From Aquitalea sp. LB_tupeE (GTDB lineage Bacteria > Pseudomonadota > Gammaproteobacteria > Burkholderiales > Chromobacteriaceae): a DNA stretch of 64,000 nt. The DNA lies in contig NZ_JACAXB010000017.1 in assembly GCF_013391415.1 (NCBI RefSeq), positions 62,001-126,000 on the forward strand, read 5' to 3'. This document shows positions 62,230-64,000 of the stretch, one piece after another (within the stretch, counting starts at the first letter, position 1; every line of letters begins with the position of its first letter). A program made the position numbers and the translations under genes. Below the pieces are notes generated by a model. The model made no database searches. It was not told where the DNA came from and saw only the letters and a program-made list of their open reading frames with translations.

Positions 62230-63638
62230 TGAAAAAAACATGGAAACAACGCCTGCAAGGCTGGATTCGTGGCGGACAGGGACGCACCTCGCCGTACTGG
62301 GACAAGCTGATGGATTGGGCGGCGGCCCGCGATTTGCAGGACCGCCAGGATTTTGCCACCGACGGTGACTGGGCCATCCTGGAACAGAATCCGGGCCGGC
62401 CGCGTGTGTTTGTCTGGAGCATGCTGGCCTTGCTGGTGGTGGCACTGCTGTGGGCTGCCCTGTCGCAGATTGACGAAGTGGCACGTGGTGAAGGCAAGGT
62501 GGTACCGGTATCGCAAAACCAGCATATCCAGAGCCTGGATGGTGGCGTGGTGTCGAAGATTCTGGTCAAGGAAGGCCAGATCGTGCAAAAAGGCCAGCTG
62601 CTGCTGAATATCGACAACACCCGCTTTGTCTCTTCGCTGAACGAGAACCAGGCCCAGTATCTGTCCTTGCTGGCCAAGGCTGCACGCCTGCGTGCCATTG
62701 CCAATAATGTGCCGTTCGAATTGCCCAAGGAAGTGGAGCAGCAGGCGGCCGATATTGCCCGGCAGGAAACCGACCTCTACCAGACCAAGCGCCGCGAGCT
62801 GGATGCCAACGTATCCATTGCCCGGCAAGAGCTGACCCAGCGCTCGCAAGAGCTGAACGAAGTGCGCGCCAAGCTGGCCCAGGCCCAGCAAGGTTACCAG
62901 CTGACCCAGCGCGAACTGGCGGTCACCAAACCGTTGAAAGAATCCGGTGCGGTATCGGATGTCGACCTGTTGCGCTTGCAGCGTGATGTATCGCGCTATC
63001 AGGGTGATCGCGATATGGCCAGTGCGCAGATTCCCAAACTGCAAGCCGCCATCAGCGAAGCCAACCACAAGATCCAGGAAGTAGAGCTGAACTTCCGCAA
63101 TCAGGCCAGCGCGGAACTGACCGAGACCATGGGCAAGATCAACAGCCTGTCTGCCGGTAGTTCTGGCCTGGCCGACAAGGTGAAGTTGTCCGAGGTGCGC
63201 TCGCCGGTCAAGGGCGAGGTCAAGCGCCTGTTCGTCAACACCATTGGCGGCGTGGTACAGCCGGGCAAGGACATCCTGGAAATCGTGCCGCTGGAAGATT
63301 CGCTGATGATCGAAACCCGCGTGTCGCCGCGTGACATCGCCTTCCTGCGCCCCGGTCAGCGCGCCATGGTGCGTTTTACCGCCTACGACTACACCGTCTA
63401 TGGCGGCATGGAAGGCAGCCTGCAGGAAATTGGTGCCGATACCGTGACCGACGACAAGGGCAATGCCTTCTATATCGTCAAAGTGCGCACCAGCCAGGGC
63501 GCATTGGGTGAGAAACACCTGCCCATCATTCCCGGCATGGTGGCGCAAGTGGACATCATGACGGGCAAGAAGAGCATTCTTTCCTATCTGTTGAAACCGG
63601 TGTTGCGTGCCAAGGCAGAGGCCTTTACCGAACGATGA
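62229..63638 (+). CDS. HlyD/LapC-family membrane fusion protein
   Basis: The 469-residue periplasmic adaptor links the ABC transporter to a TolC-like channel. It has a cytoplasmic N-terminus, one membrane helix (VFVWSMLALLVVALLWAAL), a lipoyl half (DEVARGEGKVVPVSQNQHIQSLDGGVVSKILVKEGQIVQKGQ), a long coiled-coil hairpin (about 140-310) and the HlyD C-terminal domain with VKGEVKRLFVNTIGGVVQPGKDILEIVP. It begins at the last base of the ABC gene stop. No TolC-type gene or secreted substrate is in the window. Confidence 0.92.
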   Translation: MKKTWKQRLQGWIRGGQGRTSPYWDKLMDWAAARDLQDRQDFATDGDWAILEQNPGRPRVFVWSMLALLVVALLWAALSQIDEVARGEGKVVPVSQNQHIQSLDGGVVSKILVKEGQIVQKGQLLLNIDNTRFVSSLNENQAQYLSLLAKAARLRAIANNVPFELPKEVEQQAADIARQETDLYQTKRRELDANVSIARQELTQRSQELNEVRAKLAQAQQGYQLTQRELAVTKPLKESGAVSDVDLLRLQRDVSRYQGDRDMASAQIPKLQAAISEANHKIQEVELNFRNQASAELTETMGKINSLSAGSSGLADKVKLSEVRSPVKGEVKRLFVNTIGGVVQPGKDILEIVPLEDSLMIETRVSPRDIAFLRPGQRAMVRFTAYDYTVYGGMEGSLQEIGADTVTDDKGNAFYIVKVRTSQGALGEKHLPIIPGMVAQVDIMTGKKSILSYLLKPVLRAKAEAFTER

Positions 63639-64000
63639 ACGCTCCCGTCATTCTGATTACCGCCAGCGCGGCCCTGGCCGACGGCTGGGCCGATAGCCTG
63701 GGGCTGCAAGACGCCCTGCGGTTGCCGGACCTGGCTGCGCTCAACCGGGCAAATGTGGTGGCTGACAGCCTGGTGTTGCTGGACCTGGCGGCCGCAGCTC
63801 CGCGCGAGCAGGACATGCAACAGGCTTGCCAGCACTGCCGGGTATTGGCGCTATCCTCCCTGCCTAGCGACGAAGAAGGCATGCAATGGTTGCAATACGG
63901 TGCCGCGGCCTATGCCCACGCCATGAGTACCCCTGACTTGCTGCAACAGGTATTTGATACGGTGCAGTCCGGCGGCACCTGGGTGGGGCGCAGCATCATG
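63635..64000 (+). CDS. Response-regulator-like protein (partial)
   Basis: The frame starts at ATG 63635, overlapping the HlyD stop, and runs off the right edge (122 codons). The visible part resembles a divergent receiver domain: VILITASAALADGWADSLG, VVADSLVLLDLAAAAP, RVLALSSLPSDEEGMQWLQYGAAAYAHAMSTPDLLQQVFDTVQSGGTWVGRSIM. The last segment is typical of the linker before a LuxR-type DNA-binding domain. The usual acidic pocket near the N-terminus is missing, so phosphorylation is doubtful. It probably regulates the adjacent secretion genes. Confidence 0.75.
   Translation, partial: MNAPVILITASAALADGWADSLGLQDALRLPDLAALNRANVVADSLVLLDLAAAAPREQDMQQACQHCRVLALSSLPSDEEGMQWLQYGAAAYAHAMSTPDLLQQVFDTVQSGGTWVGRSIM

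Overview
The window is GC-rich, gene-dense chromosomal DNA from a betaproteobacterium. The dusB-fis pair, the ECF sigma/DUF3619/DUF3106/RDD cluster, the cox cluster with DUF2970 and an inverted DUF2909 gene, and the hisGDCBHAFI-hisE-HIT-tatABC string are all typical of that class. The Neisseria-type transaldolase, GntR-nagA-SIS deaminase-nagE locus and LapB/LapC-like secretion genes fit Neisseriales, probably Chromobacteriaceae; the family assignment is inference from remembered similarity, not a search. I see no insertion sequence, prophage, CRISPR array, tRNA or rRNA.

Layout. 1-1404: truncated Cache/PAS sensor (minus), then RNase P RNA. 2.0-9.9 kb: dusB-fis, purH, a membrane-anchored unknown, purD, a periplasmic solute-binding protein, a TsaC/Sua5 protein and a lone tolQ. 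10.0-17.6 kb: an EamA exporter, the N-acetylglucosamine locus (GntR regulator, nagA, SIS-type deaminase, PTS IIC-IIB-IIB) and gapA. 17.9-22.3 kb: an Lrp regulator, a candidate small RNA, phoB-phoR with a Pho box, a Dabb protein and transaldolase. 22.6-31.8 kb: hemerythrin protein, a GNAT-AmpD fusion, kup, proS, a lytic transglycosylase, mntH, a MarR regulator and an RDD protein. 31.8-33.1 kb: the minus-strand sigma cluster. 33.3-40.7 kb: branched-chain amino acid genes (ilvI-ilvH-ilvC, pssA, leuA) and bioD. 40.7-49.8 kb: an HD-GYP protein and an aerobic cytochrome oxidase assembly cluster. 49.8-59.8 kb: a YcgR-like PilZ protein, the histidine operon, HIT, tatABC and DUF2069. 60.0-64.0 kb: type I secretion ATPase, membrane fusion protein and the start of a response regulator.

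How the genes work together. GntR, NagA, the deaminase and NagE take up GlcNAc and convert it to fructose-6-phosphate, which feeds GapA and transaldolase nearby. IlvI/IlvH/IlvC and LeuA form the valine/leucine branch. The his genes cover the pathway except hisZ, which the short HisG should need, and the histidinol-phosphatase. The cox cluster encodes subunits I-III with their copper and heme A assembly factors but no heme O synthase.

Most interesting: leuA is preceded in frame by an ~85-residue helix-turn-helix-like domain, and its promoter region carries several long palindromes, so this LeuA may regulate its own gene. Other points are the GNAT-AmpD fusion, a convergent intergenic region with two identical-arm 18-bp palindromes and a LacI-type operator, a candidate small RNA upstream of phoB, 11-bp-phased GntR half-sites overlapping a promoter, a NagE with a second IIB domain lacking its cysteine, and a strong terminator inside the his operon just before hisF.
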